A stretch of 64,000 nt of DNA, taken from contig NC_010729.1 of NCBI RefSeq assembly GCF_000010505.1, forward strand, positions 2,177,501 through 2,241,500. The letters are read 5' to 3'. This stretch comes from Porphyromonas gingivalis ATCC 33277 (GTDB lineage Bacteria; Bacteroidota; Bacteroidia; Bacteroidales; Porphyromonadaceae). This document shows, piece by piece, positions 9,901 through 19,128 of this stretch (position 1 is its first letter; every line of letters begins with the position of its first letter). The notes beneath the pieces were generated by a model. That model did no database searches, was not told the DNA's origin, and saw only the letters and a program-made list of their open reading frames with translations. The translations under genes and the position numbers were made by a program.

Positions 9901-11863
9901 TTGCAGCAAACATATACAATAATAAGTTTTAATTCCTGTATGGTGCAATTGAAATACTTCATGGATTTAGCGAGATACTCATTATAATTAAGTTTTAATT
10001 CCTGTATGGTGCAATTGAAATTCTTCAAAGATAGTTGTTATCAAATATCGCGCTGAAGTTTTAATTCCTGTATGGTGCAATTGAAATATCTTCAAAGATA
10101 GTTGTTATCAAATATCGCGCTGAAGTTTTAATTCCTGTATGGTGCAATTGAAATGCTCAAGCGTCCAAGAAAGTTCAAGAAATTGTACTAGTTTTAATTC
10201 CTGTATGGTGCAATTGAAATTACTATGGTGTCTGCATTTGAGATACGCAAATAGCAAGTTTTAATTCCTGTATGGTGCAATTGAAATCCTCAATATCTTT
10301 CATTGCGACGAGAAATTTGCGAAGTTTTAATTCCTGTATGGTGCAATTGAAATAATCTATGATGATATAGAAGAAGACGACTTGTTGTTGTTTTAATTCC
10401 TGTATGGTGCAATTGAAATATTAATGATTTTCTGAAATAAAGAAGCAGTTGCATAGTTTTAATTCCTGTATGGTGCAATTGAAATCTCAATATCTTTCAT
10501 TGCGACGAGGAACTTGCGAAGTTTTAATTCCTGTATGGTGCAATTGAAATCCCCGTGGTAACTCATACCACCGACTATTCCACCGTGTTTTAATTCCTGT
10601 ATGGTGCAATTGAAATTTTGAGTAATCATCGAATAATTATCGATTAATCATTGTTTTAATTCCTGTATGGTGCAATTGAAATTTATATGCATCATATTCT
10701 TAAAGTATTTTATTTGAAGTTTTAATTCCTGTATGGTGCAATTGAAATGACGAATACGGCGTTCATCATCGATAGTCGCGATGCGTTTTAATTCCTGTAT
10801 GGTGCAATTGAAATCGGGCGGCCAACCGGTCACAACAAGAATAGACCGATGTTTTAATTCCTGTATGGTGCAATTGAAATTTCCTTCCAGTCGCAGCTTA
10901 AGATACTGCGACTACGTTTTAATTCCTGTATGGTGCAATTGAAATAATTTTCATCAGAGCATAAAAAAGGGCAAACTTTTTGTTTTAATTCCTGTATGGT
11001 GCAATTGAAATGATACGAGCACCAAGGCTGCGATACCGATTGCGTAGTTTTAATTCCTGTATGGTGCAATTGAAATCCTCGAGCAGATCTTCCTGCTCTT
11101 TGATGAGTGAGGGTTTTAATTCCTGTATGGTGCAATTGAAATGCAGGTTGATTATAATGTTGAAGATGCTTTAAGGGGTTTTAATTCCTGTATGGTGCAA
11201 TTGAAATCTCGTATCGACTTTCAAGCAGGCTGGAGTGCAGCCTGTTTTAATTCCTGTATGGTGCAATTGAAATAATATGAGATCGGAAACAATTATAGTT
11301 GCGTCGATATGTTTTAATTCCTGTATGGTGCAATTGAAATTCACAATAACCGACAAAATGTCTCGCGTAACGTACAAGTTTTAATTCCTGTATGGTGCAA
11401 TTGAAATGTCGCCTGTTTTCTTGAACTCCTCACTGATTCGTAGTTTTAATTCCTGTATGGTGCAATTGAAATGATGGTGTCGACATCATACGACAATAGA
11501 TCGTCGAGTTTTAATTCCTGTATGGTGCAATTGAAATGATGGTGTCGACATCATACGACAATAGATCGTCGAGTTTTAATTCCTGTATGGTGCAATTGAA
11601 ATAATATTTTTTCAAAAATTGTAAAACTTATTAAGTCAGTTTTAATTCCTGTATGGTGCAATTGAAATAAGTTGCTGATTGTCTTAGAATGAAAGGTTAT
11701 GCTCGTTTTAATTCCTGTATGGTGCAATTGAAATATAATATTACATAATGGCACACTGATGGTAAACTTGTTTTAATTCCTGTATGGTGCAATTGAAATC
11801 ATGATGTACAAATATATCATGATCGTATACTACGTTTTAATTCCTGTATGGTGCAATTGAAAT
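3984..11863 (+). CRISPR. Type I-B CRISPR array, 119 repeats of 30 bp and 118 spacers
   Basis: The 30-bp repeat begins GTTTTAATTCCTG and ends GGTGCAATTGAAAT. I count 119 copies from 3984 to 11834 with spacers of 34-38 nt, mostly 36. Only one copy, at 9795, differs (C to T at repeat position 10). The strand is given as plus because the repeat 3' end ATTGAAAT resembles the 8-nt crRNA handle usual in type I-B; gene order and a promoter at the far end argue the other way. Several spacers are duplicated: 4080/4146 identical, a three-spacer block at 4607, 4809 and 5011, the pair 6334 and 6399 again at 8577 and 8642, and 11473/11538. Others are diverged relatives (8707/9036; 8511/10288/10486). The array encodes guides for the adjacent Cas6-Cascade-Cas3 system. 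Confidence 0.98.
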
Positions 11864-12109
11864 CCGTTACAAATATAGGCTTTTCTGTTTGAATGTGAGG
11901 AGTTTACGAGAAGGTGAAACCCAAAATTCAGACATTCATAGTTGTCGATGTCTGATTCTATGAAAAACCAAGGGGTGTGACGACTGATATATTTTATTGA
12001 TTATCAATCATTTCAAAGATCGCCGGAGGTTAATCATAACAAAAGGCTTGATGAATTTGCTCGAATCGACGCTTCAAAAGATAGATAGCGGGAGCTGTAT
12101 CGTGCTGTA
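11864..12109 (-). other. Spacer between the CRISPR array and cas2: candidate leader
   Basis: This 246-nt AT-rich stretch has no gene. On the minus strand a perfect -7 box TATATTTG (11870-11877) sits 6 nt from the last repeat, so a transcript from here would run into the array from the cas side. No good -33 TTG is found at the expected distance. A small palindrome TTGATTATCAA lies near 11998. If the array is transcribed on the plus strand, this is instead the trailer and the box would drive antisense RNA. Confidence 0.5.
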
Positions 12110-12373
12110 TTATAGAAATATATCCGTTGCAGAACGCTCTTTGCCAATTATTTCTTTTTCCAACCAACGTTCTTGTCTGGAAGAAAATATGATCAGACTA
12201 TCTTCTTCTTTTTCCATAATTCTGGCTGCTCTACTCTTCAGCTCTAAGAGCTTGACTTCCGATATTTCCCCCTCGAACACAGAGTTCTGAATCCAATTCA
12301 GATATTTTCTGCACAGTTTTAGCATTTTGCCAACACGCTTTTCCCCGATATCGTACACTAAAATAATATACAT
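12110..12373 (-). CDS. cas2: CRISPR-associated endoribonuclease/adaptation protein Cas2
   Basis: An 87-residue Cas2, the small ferredoxin-fold partner that clamps two Cas1 dimers in the spacer-integration complex. The N-terminal beta strand and conserved aspartate appear as MYIILVYDIGEKRVGK, followed by the helix KLCRKYLNWIQNSVFEGE; the C-terminus ends in ATDIFL. The ATG at 12373 overlaps the cas1 stop by one base (TAATG), so the two are translationally coupled; the in-frame TTG at 12379 would add two residues and is less likely. It is the last gene of the cas cluster and the one nearest the array, 246 nt away. Length and motif are normal for the family. Confidence 0.95.
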   Translation of the reverse strand: MYIILVYDIGEKRVGKMLKLCRKYLNWIQNSVFEGEISEVKLLELKSRAARIMEKEEDSLIIFSSRQERWLEKEIIGKERSATDIFL

Positions 12374-13389
12374 TACCAATACATCTTAAAGGGTTGATAC
12401 TCTTCGATCCCAAGAATGTCTTTGGCTATTTTGTAGCATTCGAGCTTGACCAGGTGCTTGAAACTGATGGAACGATTGAGCTTGCGATGTCGAATCGTTT
12501 CAGAAAGTCTTTCTTCGAAGGCTTGTACGAAAAGCTTCTTTCCCGATGGATTTAGGATACATTTATTGAGTTGCTTGTCGAAGTGTTTGGCCTGTATTAT
12601 TCTCTTGTTCATGACTTTGAAGATTGTGCGATCTACCAATATGGGCTTAAACACTTCCGATATATCCAAGCATAGAGAGTATCGCCTCTCCCCGGGCGTA
12701 TGTAGGAAGCTGATCGTGGGATTCAGTTGGCTTTGATGGATTGCCTTCAGGCATAGGGTGTAGCACATCATATTGCCGAAAGAGATGAGTGCATTTACCT
12801 CATTTTGAGGGGGTTGTTTGCTTCTCGCCCCCATTTCGAAAGGATCGATAATAAGGTTGAAAGCATCATAGTATGCTTGCCGGATATTACCTTCGATACC
12901 CATAAGAGCCTCTATCGTTGTCGTTTCCTCCAGGCGCAATGAATACTTGTCGATTAGCTCCATCATCGGCTGCATATCTTTTCCCCGATTGTTGTAGTAG
13001 GCTAAGTTTTTCTGCATATTAGAGGCTGCACCTTCAATAAACTTTCTGGCCAGAAACAATCGTTTCTTCTTATTCTTATATGCCGAAGCCTGTGCCAGGA
13101 GCATTTTTCCTGATAGCAAGAAGTCGCGAGGCATAAAAGAACCGGTGTAATTTTCGTAATAATCGAAAAAATGGACTGCGATGTCATTGCTCCCAAGGAA
13201 ATTGTATAAGCTGCTATTGGCCCTCAAAGAGCCAAACACATAGAAATCGCTAATTCCTTCAACGGGAATGTAGCGGGCTTGTCCTGCTTGTTCCTGTCCG
13301 TTTTCTCCCTCTTGGATCGGGACAAAGCGGATGGTATTGTCTTTTCGGGACAATTCGCCGGGGTTAAATAGATAATATGTCTTTTTCAT
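12373..13389 (-). CDS. cas1: CRISPR-associated endonuclease Cas1 (type I-B)
   Basis: A 338-residue Cas1 integrase that inserts new spacers at the leader end of the array. The metal-binding residues are visible: the glutamate in ALMGIEGNIRQAYY near 165, the histidine in SFLHTPGERRYSLCLDI near 230 and the acidic residues in LDISEVFKPI near 245. The N-terminal beta domain starts KKTYYLFNPGELSRKDNT, as in I-B Cas1. It overlaps cas4 by 4 nt (ATGA) and cas2 by 1 nt, giving a tight cas4-cas1-cas2 adaptation operon. Nothing is missing, so spacer acquisition is plausibly intact at protein level. Confidence 0.96.
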   Translation of the reverse strand: MKKTYYLFNPGELSRKDNTIRFVPIQEGENGQEQAGQARYIPVEGISDFYVFGSLRANSSLYNFLGSNDIAVHFFDYYENYTGSFMPRDFLLSGKMLLAQASAYKNKKKRLFLARKFIEGAASNMQKNLAYYNNRGKDMQPMMELIDKYSLRLEETTTIEALMGIEGNIRQAYYDAFNLIIDPFEMGARSKQPPQNEVNALISFGNMMCYTLCLKAIHQSQLNPTISFLHTPGERRYSLCLDISEVFKPILVDRTIFKVMNKRIIQAKHFDKQLNKCILNPSGKKLFVQAFEERLSETIRHRKLNRSISFKHLVKLECYKIAKDILGIEEYQPFKMYW

Positions 13390-13895
13390 TGCTCTTCTCC
13401 CGAGAAGCAGAATTCGTAATAGCTACAGTTTTTACAGATCCCGGAGTCGATAACAGGAGGACAATCCTCGTGACTGATAATCTGTAGGATCTCCTGCTCG
13501 ATCTCTCTGATCCGTTCGCGATCTATGTCAGAAAGAATCACTTCTTCCTTTTTTCGTAGAGTCGGATACTCCAATATCCCCGTTGCTCCCAATACCCCAT
13601 TACGCTCCAATACATATAAGTAATAGAGTAGTTGGAGTCTGTGGGCAGGCGATATTTTGTTAGACTTTTTGACCTCGTGTACCACTCTGTTTTTTGCATC
13701 GTAAAAGTCTATCTTGATGCCGTCCAACTCCAATTCTTGGTATCGCTCCGGTCGTTGCTGGTACGTTGTCTCATGGATCAATTTCCCCTCGTACACTAAA
13801 TCAGATGTATGCTCCATCGTAATACCTGCAGAGAAAAGCCATAGCTTTCTCCGACAAACCTGATGATAGTTGAAGTGCGTGCCGGTGATAATCAT
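13386..13895 (-). CDS. cas4: CRISPR-associated exonuclease Cas4
   Basis: A 169-residue Cas4 of the RecB-like nuclease fold, which trims prespacers and helps select the PAM before Cas1-Cas2 integration. An N-terminal cysteine (YHQVCRRKLWLF, residue 14) and the C-terminal cluster GICKNCSYYEFCF can hold the [4Fe-4S] cluster. The nuclease motif appears as the histidine in GKLIHETTY, the acidic residue in IDFYDAK and EVKKSNK, followed by the QLLYYLYVL helix. The reading frame overlaps cas1 by 4 nt. A 117-nt gap with a hairpin separates it from cas7, larger than any other gap in the cluster, so adaptation genes may be regulated separately. Confidence 0.93.
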   Translation of the reverse strand: MIITGTHFNYHQVCRRKLWLFSAGITMEHTSDLVYEGKLIHETTYQQRPERYQELELDGIKIDFYDAKNRVVHEVKKSNKISPAHRLQLLYYLYVLERNGVLGATGILEYPTLRKKEEVILSDIDRERIREIEQEILQIISHEDCPPVIDSGICKNCSYYEFCFSGEEQ

Positions 13896-13967
13896 AAAAA
13901 CTCAAGTCCTTATTTCTTTTATTCAGCCATAATAAGGAGTATAACTTTTTGTTCTTTGGGAGAACCC

Positions 13968-14000
13968 AAGCAGAGACACAGAAAAGGAGTATCTCTGCTT
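13968..14000 (-). promoter_or_regulatory. Hairpin between cas7 and cas4
   Basis: AAGCAGAGA (13968-13976) and TCTCTGCTT (13992-14000) form a perfect 9-bp stem with a 15-nt loop, beginning 13 nt past the cas7 stop. No T-run follows. It could reduce read-through or stabilise the 3' end of the interference transcript; its function is inferred only from position. Confidence 0.45.
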
Positions 14001-14012
14001 GAGTTAATATAG

Positions 14013-15071
14013 CTATAGCTGATTTTCGTAATCGAAAGCCTGCAGCATCTCAATAAGGCGTTTTTCTGCAGCATCGAGGGCATCGGCACTTTCGTTTTCC
14101 ACTACTACATGCGCTGCGCAGGGAAGAGTAATGAAAAGCTCGGCTCCGGCCTTTTCGTCCACGATAGGTTTGGCTTTAGGCTTTTCGCTACCGTCATCTA
14201 CGAGTTTGGCTCGGATTGCTCCTGCCTGCGCATTGGCTTTGTCACTGATCGCAATAGCAAGAGTCTCCATCAAACTGAATGTACGCGCTTGATTGGATGT
14301 GATGCGCCAATGAATAAGGGCATGTGCCAGTGCAGGAATAATCTTATCCCGTCCTGCCTTGGGCAGGACTAAACATTTGCCAAAAACTGTTTCGCTCTCC
14401 ACCCATCCATTTGCTCGCAACTTCTTTATCGTTTCTGGATCTATTTCCGGATCATGCTGATTGAGCGATACAGAAAACAGTGTACGCAAATCGATCGCAA
14501 TATCGTAGACGAAGAGGCCGGAGGCTCGTTTATTGTCCGGGATCCAATGCCGGCGAGTCAGAGTGCTTCCGGTATCACGCAAGAACGATTCTATTTCCTC
14601 TTCCGAAAGCAAACTGCTTTGCCCGGCTAAACGGACATTAACGGGGTGATTGTCCGGCCTGTCACTGCGGTCGAATGTCAGATTCTCTTTGCTCACACCG
14701 CAAAGCAATGGATGTAATGGGCGCATAGCCGATACGGAGAGAGGGCTACGACGTTTTTTCGTGATACCGTCTCCTGCACGCATCCAACCGCCGATGAGCT
14801 GATCGGCATATTCAGGATCACATGGTGACCAAGGTTCTTTTTGTGTGAGTTCTTTTTTTGAGGAAATCTCATAGTTGAATGTAATGGGAGCCATTTGCAC
14901 ATTGAGACAGTCGGTGAAGGCTTCCAACACGGATCGCTTTACTTGCTGTCCGCTCGAATAAGCTAAAGAACGGTCGTATTGGGCATCGTAATAGGTTTTT
15001 TGTCCGTCTTGTACGCAAAACACGGTGTGTTCTGCTCTTTTGAGACCTCTGAGATAAATGTATGGTTTCAT
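14013..15071 (-). CDS. cas7: Type I-B Cascade backbone subunit Cas7
   Basis: A 352-residue protein at the position of the Cas7 backbone that polymerises along the crRNA in Cascade. The N-terminus KPYIYLRGLKRAEHTVFCVQ and the central MRPLHPLLCGVSKENLTFDRSD are consistent with a RAMP-fold Cas7 of the Cst2/DevR type, and the C-terminus ends with a RAMP-like strand HVVVENESADALDAAEKRL. The gene lies 20 nt after cas8 and before cas4, as in many I-B clusters. The family call leans on position plus general resemblance; no catalytic motif is expected in this subunit. Confidence 0.8.
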   Translation of the reverse strand: MKPYIYLRGLKRAEHTVFCVQDGQKTYYDAQYDRSLAYSSGQQVKRSVLEAFTDCLNVQMAPITFNYEISSKKELTQKEPWSPCDPEYADQLIGGWMRAGDGITKKRRSPLSVSAMRPLHPLLCGVSKENLTFDRSDRPDNHPVNVRLAGQSSLLSEEEIESFLRDTGSTLTRRHWIPDNKRASGLFVYDIAIDLRTLFSVSLNQHDPEIDPETIKKLRANGWVESETVFGKCLVLPKAGRDKIIPALAHALIHWRITSNQARTFSLMETLAIAISDKANAQAGAIRAKLVDDGSEKPKAKPIVDEKAGAELFITLPCAAHVVVENESADALDAAEKRLIEMLQAFDYENQL

Positions 15072-15091
15072 ATCTTGAAAAAATTATTGAT

Positions 15092-16387
15092 TTATTGTTT
15101 GTTAATTACCGCGTAATGGAATCGTATCAAGGTGAGAAAATAAGGAACATTATCCGAAGGCATAAGATGGACAATCGATGCCATCTCTTCCAATTCCTTT
15201 GCAACTTCGGATTCTTCTACAATAGCGGTCAATCGTTCGATAAAAACCTTCTTGTTCGTTGCTTCCAATAGCAGTTTGATCGCATTGGTGCGACCGGTCC
15301 TTCCGGCTTTACCTCCGGATCCAAAGAGCTGTAATGTTTGGGCAAATTCTTTGGATTTTCCCCATAATTCTTCGTTGTTGAGCATAGCTAATAACCAAAT
15401 TTGATATGTATTATATTGTATTGTTTGTTCTTCATTTCCTGCTTTGCAAACCGGTATCTTTCCTTTTCGCATATAATCGCTCAGTCCTTTCGGCTCCATG
15501 GCTTTTAGTCCGACAGAGCCTTCGCTGCAGGCTTTGGCAAAGCCGATGGCAGTACCGAACAACTTCACAGCATCCTTATATTTATCTGCGCCAAAGTATC
15601 GATCGAACAGCTCATTTGCCTTACGAATAGGCCATAAGACGAAAGGAATAAAGCCGATAGTCGTATTTGTTTGGCCTATGTTGTATATGTATCCCATCAT
15701 CTTAGGGTCTTCGAAACGTTTGCTTATCGAGACCAGAAGTTGTGCCCACGGCAAAATCGAGACTTCCATGATACCGTCTTTCGTGCTGTATACATCGGAG
15801 AAGTCGAGTGAGCAGTCTTTGGAATCATATAGTTTTTTTATCCATTGTCCATTCCACGTATTGATTTGGTTGCCACGCATGCTCGGTGTCTTGTCAAGGT
15901 GTCGTCTGTATTCCTTCCACCCCTCGAAAATGTCCAATAGAAGCTCCGGCTTATTGAAAAGAATAGTCATTCCTCCTTGTACACCGACTCCTAAACCGGC
16001 CCCGATCCATGACAAATAACTTTCCGATGCATCTATTTCATTACGAGGGATAGATACCTGTCCGGATGTCGTGGATAGAGGATCGATAGAGGGATAACCA
16101 ATGGCAATACTCGCATCGGCTATTCCCGAATCAATTTTTTCAACGAACTTCTCCAGACGTTCGGCTCGCCTTTCTGCTGTCTCGAAATGCTTTTTGCCTA
16201 AGATCATGTCTTTCCATGATATTTTGGGGTTTTCGAAAGGAGAATTACCCGCCGTCATCAAATACTTTTCTTGTCCGAAGAAAAGAGGATAGTAAATATC
16301 CAAAAAGAATCCTTTGGGGGCATAATCGGTGTTGTTCCTTTCATTGTATGCCTTCAAGAATATCTTCCCTATAACTGAAGTAACCAT
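15092..16387 (-). CDS. cas8: Probable Cascade large subunit Cas8 (type I-B)
   Basis: A 431-residue protein between cas3 and cas7. It carries no motif I can name. It is rich in helices, with one glycine-rich segment SWIGAGLGVGVQGG near 130-143 and GSGGKAGRTGR near 355-365. Cas8 large subunits recognise the PAM and recruit Cas3, and they are the most variable Cas proteins, so lack of recognisable motifs is expected. The assignment is by elimination: all other I-B components (cas6, 5, 3, 7, 4, 1, 2) are present and only the large subunit is missing. Spacing to cas3 is 10 nt and to cas7 20 nt, so it is co-transcribed. Confidence 0.7.
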   Translation of the reverse strand: MVTSVIGKIFLKAYNERNNTDYAPKGFFLDIYYPLFFGQEKYLMTAGNSPFENPKISWKDMILGKKHFETAERRAERLEKFVEKIDSGIADASIAIGYPSIDPLSTTSGQVSIPRNEIDASESYLSWIGAGLGVGVQGGMTILFNKPELLLDIFEGWKEYRRHLDKTPSMRGNQINTWNGQWIKKLYDSKDCSLDFSDVYSTKDGIMEVSILPWAQLLVSISKRFEDPKMMGYIYNIGQTNTTIGFIPFVLWPIRKANELFDRYFGADKYKDAVKLFGTAIGFAKACSEGSVGLKAMEPKGLSDYMRKGKIPVCKAGNEEQTIQYNTYQIWLLAMLNNEELWGKSKEFAQTLQLFGSGGKAGRTGRTNAIKLLLEATNKKVFIERLTAIVEESEVAKELEEMASIVHLMPSDNVPYFLTLIRFHYAVINKQ

Positions 16388-16397
16388 GTCTTTTTAT

Positions 16398-18518
16398 TTA
16401 GAATATCTCAAAACTTTTGTAGTATCGCGAGTCGGCAAATTCTTCCATCAACCCCAATTTTGAATCGTATGCTCTGTCAGGGATGACGAAAGGATGTGCA
16501 CCACAGTTCGTAGCGACTAATTGCTTGAAACGAATACTCTGTGGAACAGGAATTTCCAAGGGTGTTCGATTGATGTAGTTGCCGTTTTCGTACTCTTCCC
16601 GATCGCTTTCCATGATGCAGCAGGCCGAGTTTATATCCAGTATTTTGAATAGGGCTGATTTCGAATTGTGTTTTAGTTCTTTCATAACCCATTCACCATC
16701 CTGAAAAATGGTGTGCATATTAATATCGAGAGCCATCACCTCCGGATAGACCGCATCCAATAACTGCTGTACATCAGCCTCATGAAGTACTTCGCAGTGG
16801 GGAAGAGAACTGTAGCTTCGCTGCAGAATTTCAAGCTCATAAGGCAAAGCTTCCTTTTCGTTTTCGGGAGGAGCTATTACGTAAATAGGCTTCGTTTGCC
16901 CGATCGTTTCCAAAGAACGTTTTCGATTGATGCGGCCAAATCGTTGGATAAGAGCATCGATGGGAGCACATTCGGTAAGCATCATATCGAAGCTAATATC
17001 CAAACTAACTTCCACGACTTGAGTCGAAACTACGATGCAAGGCCCTTGACATTGATTGTATCGCTCTTTCAGTTCCAGCTCCAACTGAGCGCGATGCCCC
17101 CTTTTGAAGCGACTATGGATAAGAAGAGTCGGTATAGCAGGATACTTCCCAACGACCTCTTGGTATAGCTGCTGAGCTCTTTTGACCTGATTGCAAACCA
17201 TCAGAATTTTCTGACTCTGTTCTATGGCTTTTTGTATGACGGGTTCGACATCTTCCATAGAGCCGGCTTTGTGAATGGTGTGCCGGTCAAATCCCTTTAG
17301 GACTTCTTTCGGCAGCTTCACCTCGTACACGGCAGTTTCACCGCCTAATAGTCGGAGCAGTCCGGTATATAAATCCGTGGGCATTGTAGCTGTCCCAATG
17401 TGGATCCTGCATCCGAGTGCAACCAGTATCTCCACTATTTTGAGCACCATGGCTTGGGTCTCTTTCCGGTAGGTATGTATTTCGTCCAAAATCACATCAC
17501 ATCCTCGAATATCCAATGCCGTGACTTCATATCCTTTAAGCCCAAAAGCCAGTGCTGCAATCTGATGAGGTGTCAAGACCTTAATCGAGGCACCCACGTG
17601 ACGGGAAAGTATTCGCTCGTAGCCTCCATTCAATTTTAGAATAGAAGCTGCATGTAGCGGATAGATCTGAGCATCCGTATCCCGAAGATCGGCTTTCAGA
17701 CGATCGTACATGGCATTGATGGAGGCTTGGAAAGGAAGTGTATAGAACACTCTACCACGGCAACGCCGCAGTAGGAAATCGGTCTTACCTGCTCCTGTGG
17801 GGGCTGTCACTAAGGTGTGTTGTCGCTCGTCATCGGCAGACAGAAGAGAGAGGGGATATAATTCGCTCCTCCTATTCCTGTAATAGGAAAGATCCGGAGT
17901 GACAAACAATTTTCTCAGTGTATCTTCCGTCTGTCCGTCCAAGCTGGAGGCAAAATGATCGGCAGCCATTAATAGCCCTTTCCACTGCGAACAGTTACGC
18001 CCCAATGAGCTACAGTAGTCTACCGCCTCTTGGTAATTGCTTCTGGCTTCATCCATCGTGATGGGATGAGTCTCCCATCCGAGTTCATGAAGAATGCCCA
18101 AAGCTTCTTGGCTCCATTGTTCAAATCCTTTGCTATGAAGTTTGAAGCATCGACTCTCATTTTCATCCAGATCCAATAAGCCAAGTTCTCGGCTGTCATT
18201 GCAGATGGACTTATGGTGGGCTGCTATCATTTCGATGATAGCCCGGCGATCTACTTCATCGGGCAGTAAGGAAATGAAGAATATAGAAGCGATTTCGTGA
18301 CGAAAAACATCACCGCCAAGATTGTCTTCTGCCTTCAATCTGCTTTGGAAGATCGGGCTTGCTTTGCCTATGTCATGCAGATGTGCGCCTTTGCGAGCCA
18401 TGTCCGTCGAAAGGCCCCAATGCTGCGCCATGACTTCGGCCGCTTTGGCTACATCTTGCAGGTGTTGTAAGAGCGGAGTACCATCGCTTTTGGCAAATAT
18501 GTGTTCGTATCGGCTCAT
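16398..18518 (-). CDS. cas3: CRISPR-associated nuclease-helicase Cas3 (HD domain fused)
   Basis: A 706-residue effector that unwinds and degrades target DNA after Cascade binding. The N-terminal HD nuclease shows H19 (LLQHLQD), HLHDIGK with H48-D49, RHEIAS near 74 and AAHHKS near 100. The SF2 helicase follows: Walker A TAPTGAGKT near 240, the DEAH-like box DVILDEIHTY near 340, motif III IGTATMP near 375 and motif VI QRFGRINRKR near 535. All catalytic motifs look intact. The order HD then helicase is the standard I-B arrangement. It sits between cas5 (16-nt gap) and cas8 (10-nt gap). Confidence 0.96.
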   Translation of the reverse strand: MSRYEHIFAKSDGTPLLQHLQDVAKAAEVMAQHWGLSTDMARKGAHLHDIGKASPIFQSRLKAEDNLGGDVFRHEIASIFFISLLPDEVDRRAIIEMIAAHHKSICNDSRELGLLDLDENESRCFKLHSKGFEQWSQEALGILHELGWETHPITMDEARSNYQEAVDYCSSLGRNCSQWKGLLMAADHFASSLDGQTEDTLRKLFVTPDLSYYRNRRSELYPLSLLSADDERQHTLVTAPTGAGKTDFLLRRCRGRVFYTLPFQASINAMYDRLKADLRDTDAQIYPLHAASILKLNGGYERILSRHVGASIKVLTPHQIAALAFGLKGYEVTALDIRGCDVILDEIHTYRKETQAMVLKIVEILVALGCRIHIGTATMPTDLYTGLLRLLGGETAVYEVKLPKEVLKGFDRHTIHKAGSMEDVEPVIQKAIEQSQKILMVCNQVKRAQQLYQEVVGKYPAIPTLLIHSRFKRGHRAQLELELKERYNQCQGPCIVVSTQVVEVSLDISFDMMLTECAPIDALIQRFGRINRKRSLETIGQTKPIYVIAPPENEKEALPYELEILQRSYSSLPHCEVLHEADVQQLLDAVYPEVMALDINMHTIFQDGEWVMKELKHNSKSALFKILDINSACCIMESDREEYENGNYINRTPLEIPVPQSIRFKQLVATNCGAHPFVIPDRAYDSKLGLMEEFADSRYYKSFEIF

Positions 18519-18534
18519 CCCTCGTTCGCTTGAG

Positions 18535-19122
18535 TCATTGTAGGATGGCCTCTCCTCCGATTTCTATCCTGCCGTACATGGGTGTATTTTCATCGAATCG
18601 GTTGAACCCCACCATAAAGGCATCCGGATAATCCTTTCCAAAACGAAGCTCAAACCCCGGTAGGGCATTGAAGGTCTCTTCGTCCATCTTCAGTATCTCT
18701 GTGTCCGGCAGTACAACGTCTTCATTACGACATAAACAAAGATGCTGTCGAGCTGCAATCACAGCATCTTCTTCTGACGTAAAGGCGAGGTAAAGAGACG
18801 GGTGTAGCATCACGCCGCGTTTGAGAATGGACTGCGGACGGGTGTACGTTCGGCCCTTCCCTTTGCCTTTGCCCTCCCATGCCTGAGTTTGCGTTTTTTC
18901 TTGTTGCACGCTCATACTCATACATGAGAGTTTATGACGGGCAATCTTGTGTATACCTTTCTTTATGAGCATTTCCGGGAAAAGCTTCTTCTCCATACCC
19001 TCTATGATGGATGGTGTCAGAAACTGTTGGCTATACGTCTCTCCATCACGTACTGCAGACCAAGGTTTTATATACCCGAAAGGCCCTGTATAGTGTACCA
19101 CGAAAAATATCTTGTCTTCCAT
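18535..19122 (-). CDS. cas5: Type I-B Cascade subunit Cas5
   Basis: A 195-residue protein located between cas6 and cas3. Cas5 caps the 5' handle of the crRNA in Cascade. The N-terminus KIFFVVHYTGPFGYIKPWSA fits the beta strand and glycine-containing start of Cas5 RAMP proteins, and the rest is compatible in length. A lysine/glycine run EGKGKGKGRT around residues 83-92 probably lies in a disordered basic loop. The gene begins 6 nt after the cas6 stop. The call depends on order and size as much as on sequence. Confidence 0.78.
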   Translation of the reverse strand: MEDKIFFVVHYTGPFGYIKPWSAVRDGETYSQQFLTPSIIEGMEKKLFPEMLIKKGIHKIARHKLSCMSMSVQQEKTQTQAWEGKGKGKGRTYTRPQSILKRGVMLHPSLYLAFTSEEDAVIAARQHLCLCRNEDVVLPDTEILKMDEETFNALPGFELRFGKDYPDAFMVGFNRFDENTPMYGRIEIGGEAILQ

Positions 19123-19128
19123 GCTCTC

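Noticed and set aside
3935-11754. Many short open frames with repeated FQLHHTGIKT or NFNCTIQELK peptides
   Set aside because: They are translations of the CRISPR repeat on both strands and do not represent a repeat protein family.
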